Assembly (NCBI GenBank): GCA_030150665.1
Contig: JASLFJ010000106.1
Coordinates: 1-6,214, forward strand
Reading direction: 5' to 3'
DNA: 6,214 bases
DNA from: Enterococcaceae bacterium
GTDB lineage: Bacteria; Bacillota; Bacilli; Lactobacillales; Catellicoccaceae
Under the pieces are notes generated by a model that saw nothing but the letters and a program-made list of their open reading frames with translations, was not told where the DNA came from and ran no database searches. The translations under genes and the position numbers were made by a program. This document shows, piece by piece, positions 4,772 through 6,214 of the stretch (its first letter is position 1; every line of letters starts with the position of its first letter).

Positions 4772-6120
4772 TGTAACCATCCTTTCTGCTTTGCAAGCTC
4801 ATTAAGATAGGTAATCTCTTGATAGGCATCTCTCATTTCATCGGAATAGTTTTTGTATAGCCAAAATACACGTCCAAAAGGATCACTTTGATCTCTTCCA
4901 GCTCTTCCAGAGATTTGAATCAGTGCTGCTGATTGAAAAACATGGTGATCGGCTCCTATAATAATGACATCAATAGCTTTAAATGTGACCCCTCTTTCTA
5001 AAATAGTTGTTGTTAGTAAAAAATCATAAGGTTTTTTTCGCATCTGCATAATTTTTCTCTCACGTTTTGGATCCTGAGCATAGACACAAGTAATTTTTAA
5101 CTTAGGAAACATCTTTCTTAACAAATGATTCATCTTTTTCATCTGACGAATATTAGGATAAAAAATAAGTGTGGGTTTGTGATGGGCAATTTGTTGTTTT
5201 AGGAGTCTAAATAAGGGTTTGGATAATTTTTGTTTACTTAGATACATTTGCCAATGAGGATCTTGAATACACTTTGGCACAGGTAATGGATGTTTATGGT
5301 ATCTTGCACAAAGGACTCCCGCATCTAATTCTGTTTTTTGAACTTGTTTTTTAAGTGCTAGATCAGGAGTAGCGGTTAAGTAAATGATACTATGCTTTTG
5401 TTTTAAACTCTGTTGAATCGCTCGGTGCAGATAAGGATGTCCTTTTAATGGAAATGCATCGGCTTCATCAATAATTAAGACATCAAAACTTCGGTAAAAT
5501 CTTAACAATTGATGTGTAGTGCATAATACAAGATGTGTGAAGCGGTAAGGCTTAGTTTGTCCACCATACCAAAGACCAATATCTTCTTTAGGAAAGACAC
5601 GTTGAATTCTAGGATAAAGTTCTAAACAAACATCAACTCTTGGAGAGGTAAGGGCAATATGTTTTCCTTGTTTTAGTGCTTGTGCTAACATAGGAAATAA
5701 CATTTCTGTTTTACCGGCTCCAGTGACTGCATGGATAAGATAATTTTGGTATCTTTGCACATGTTCGGTTAAAGCTTGTGCAATAGGTGCTTGCTGTTTG
5801 GTGAGAGTACCTTGCCAACAAACATCAACAGCTCGAGGTGAGTTTTTTTGAGGAAGAGGCCAATAATATAAATAATGATTACTTTGGATTCTTTGAAACA
5901 TAATACAAGAAGGGCAGTAATAGATAGGTTGTTTACTTTGATTGATACGTACTTGTGATTTTAAATGTAAACAACCACAGCGTTGGCATTGAATACTAAA
6001 AAGATGTTGGGTCATGGCGGGTATTTTTTGAACATCCGGATGAGTTAAGATATGCGTTGGTGTATTTATAGGCAATTCTGAAGATAAAATTTTTCGACCA
6101 TGTAATGGGGTAAATGACAT
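4768..6120 (-). CDS. comFA: ComFA, DEAD-type helicase/ATPase of competence DNA uptake
   Basis: This 450-residue protein is a superfamily 2 ATPase that, in B. subtilis and streptococci, acts on the cytosolic side of the membrane to help drive single-stranded DNA entry. Visible in order: a four-cysteine zinc motif (C45, C48, C69, C72), Walker A AVTGAGKTE (131-139), motif Ia LTSPR (157-161), Walker B/DEAD box IIDEAD (216-221) and motif III TAT (249-251). They are followed by motif V TTILERGVTF (371-380) and motif VI QISGRAGR (402-409). All expected catalytic residues are present and the length fits the family (B. subtilis about 463). ATG 6120 has CGGAGG 8 nt upstream (6134-6129). The stop overlaps comFC by ATGA, so the two are co-translated. 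A possible competence sigma-factor (-10) element lies 22 nt before the start. Unlike its partner it shows no erosion. Confidence 0.95.
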   Translation of the reverse strand: MSFTPLHGRKILSSELPINTPTHILTHPDVQKIPAMTQHLFSIQCQRCGCLHLKSQVRINQSKQPIYYCPSCIMFQRIQSNHYLYYWPLPQKNSPRAVDVCWQGTLTKQQAPIAQALTEHVQRYQNYLIHAVTGAGKTEMLFPMLAQALKQGKHIALTSPRVDVCLELYPRIQRVFPKEDIGLWYGGQTKPYRFTHLVLCTTHQLLRFYRSFDVLIIDEADAFPLKGHPYLHRAIQQSLKQKHSIIYLTATPDLALKKQVQKTELDAGVLCARYHKHPLPVPKCIQDPHWQMYLSKQKLSKPLFRLLKQQIAHHKPTLIFYPNIRQMKKMNHLLRKMFPKLKITCVYAQDPKRERKIMQMRKKPYDFLLTTTILERGVTFKAIDVIIIGADHHVFQSAALIQISGRAGRDQSDPFGRVFWLYKNYSDEMRDAYQEITYLNELAKQKGWLQ

Positions 6121-6142
6121 TAAAATAACCTCCGAATCACAT

Positions 6143-6150
6143 TATTTGTA
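6143..6150 (-). promoter_or_regulatory. Possible com-box (ComX/SigX -10 element) before comFA
   Basis: On the minus strand TACAAATA (6150-6143) differs by one base from TACGAATA, the com-box described for ComX-dependent late competence genes in streptococci. It is preceded by T-rich sequence and lies directly in front of comFA, where such a site is expected. I see no convincing sigma-A promoter in the same stretch. An 8-mer with one mismatch is easily found in AT-rich DNA, and the implied leader is very short (about 16 nt), so support rests mainly on position. Confidence 0.3.
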
Positions 6151-6175
6151 TTTAAAGATTAAAGGATTAGTTATG

Positions 6176-6209
6176 ATTGAACTACCACTAGGCTAAAGCC
6201 GTAGTGGAT
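6176..6209 (-). repeat. Palindromic repeat, copy 2 (upstream of comFA)
   Basis: Read on the minus strand, this 34-nt unit begins ATCCACTACGGC and ends TAGTGGTAGTTCAAT. CCACTA pairs with TAGTGG and GGC with GCC around a TTTA loop, leaving one bulged C. It matches copy 1 (4171-4205) except for three substitutions and one missing T. Similarity includes the non-palindromic tail, which defines orientation: the two copies point toward each other across comFA-comFC. No homology between the two extends clearly beyond the unit, and the window ends 5 bp outside it. Confidence 0.7.
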
Positions 6210-6214
6210 TCCTA

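Noticed and set aside
4772..4780. Upstream ATG at 4780 as the comFC start
   Set aside because: Its Shine-Dalgarno would touch the start codon. ATG 4771 has proper spacing, gives the usual ComFC N-terminus and overlaps the comFA stop by ATGA.
4171..6209. Transposon with terminal inverted repeats carrying comFA-comFC
   Set aside because: The ends are individually palindromic, no transposase is present and the cargo is a core competence pair. Target-site duplications cannot be confirmed because the window ends just outside the right copy.

Overview
The window looks like low-GC Firmicutes chromosome, most likely from the order Lactobacillales. This is inferred from the AT-rich DNA, the strong AGGAGG-type ribosome binding sites, the comFA-comFC pair next to a yigZ/yvyE gene, a D-lactate-dehydrogenase-type gene and a KtrB potassium channel. 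Genus cannot be fixed from the sequence alone. There is no transposase, phage gene, CRISPR array, rRNA or convincing tRNA.

Layout. Positions 1-406 are AT-rich and non-coding, with several small inverted repeats and a plausible promoter near the right end. A D-2-hydroxyacid (probably D-lactate) dehydrogenase gene follows on the + strand (407-1398), but its first ~30 codons are out of frame with the rest. It meets the minus-strand genes at a strong bidirectional hairpin terminator (1409-1451). Everything to the right is on the minus strand. In transcription order (right to left) these are comFA (6120-4768), comFC (4771-4208), yigZ (4060-3410), a GNAT acetyltransferase (3332-2820) and ktrB (2801-1452).

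How the genes relate. ComFA is a DEAD-type helicase/ATPase of DNA uptake and is intact. Its partner ComFC overlaps it by ATGA but is short, and it has lost the PRPP-loop acidic/TTG residues that define the family. yigZ has its own extended -10 promoter and probably reads through the GNAT gene into ktrB. The GNAT start lacks a Shine-Dalgarno sequence. It is preceded by an 8-codon leader ORF with a good Shine-Dalgarno whose stop overlaps the GNAT start, and a 24-bp palindrome covers the leader.

The least expected structure is a pair of ~35-nt related hairpin repeats (4171-4205 on +, 6176-6209 on -) that flank comFA-comFC in inverted orientation. In streptococci and relatives the comF pair is usually divergent from yigZ. 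Here it is co-directional, which is what an inversion between these repeats would produce. That step is inference. Overall this is mostly ordinary core genome with a few small irregularities; I do not see a clear new multi-gene system.
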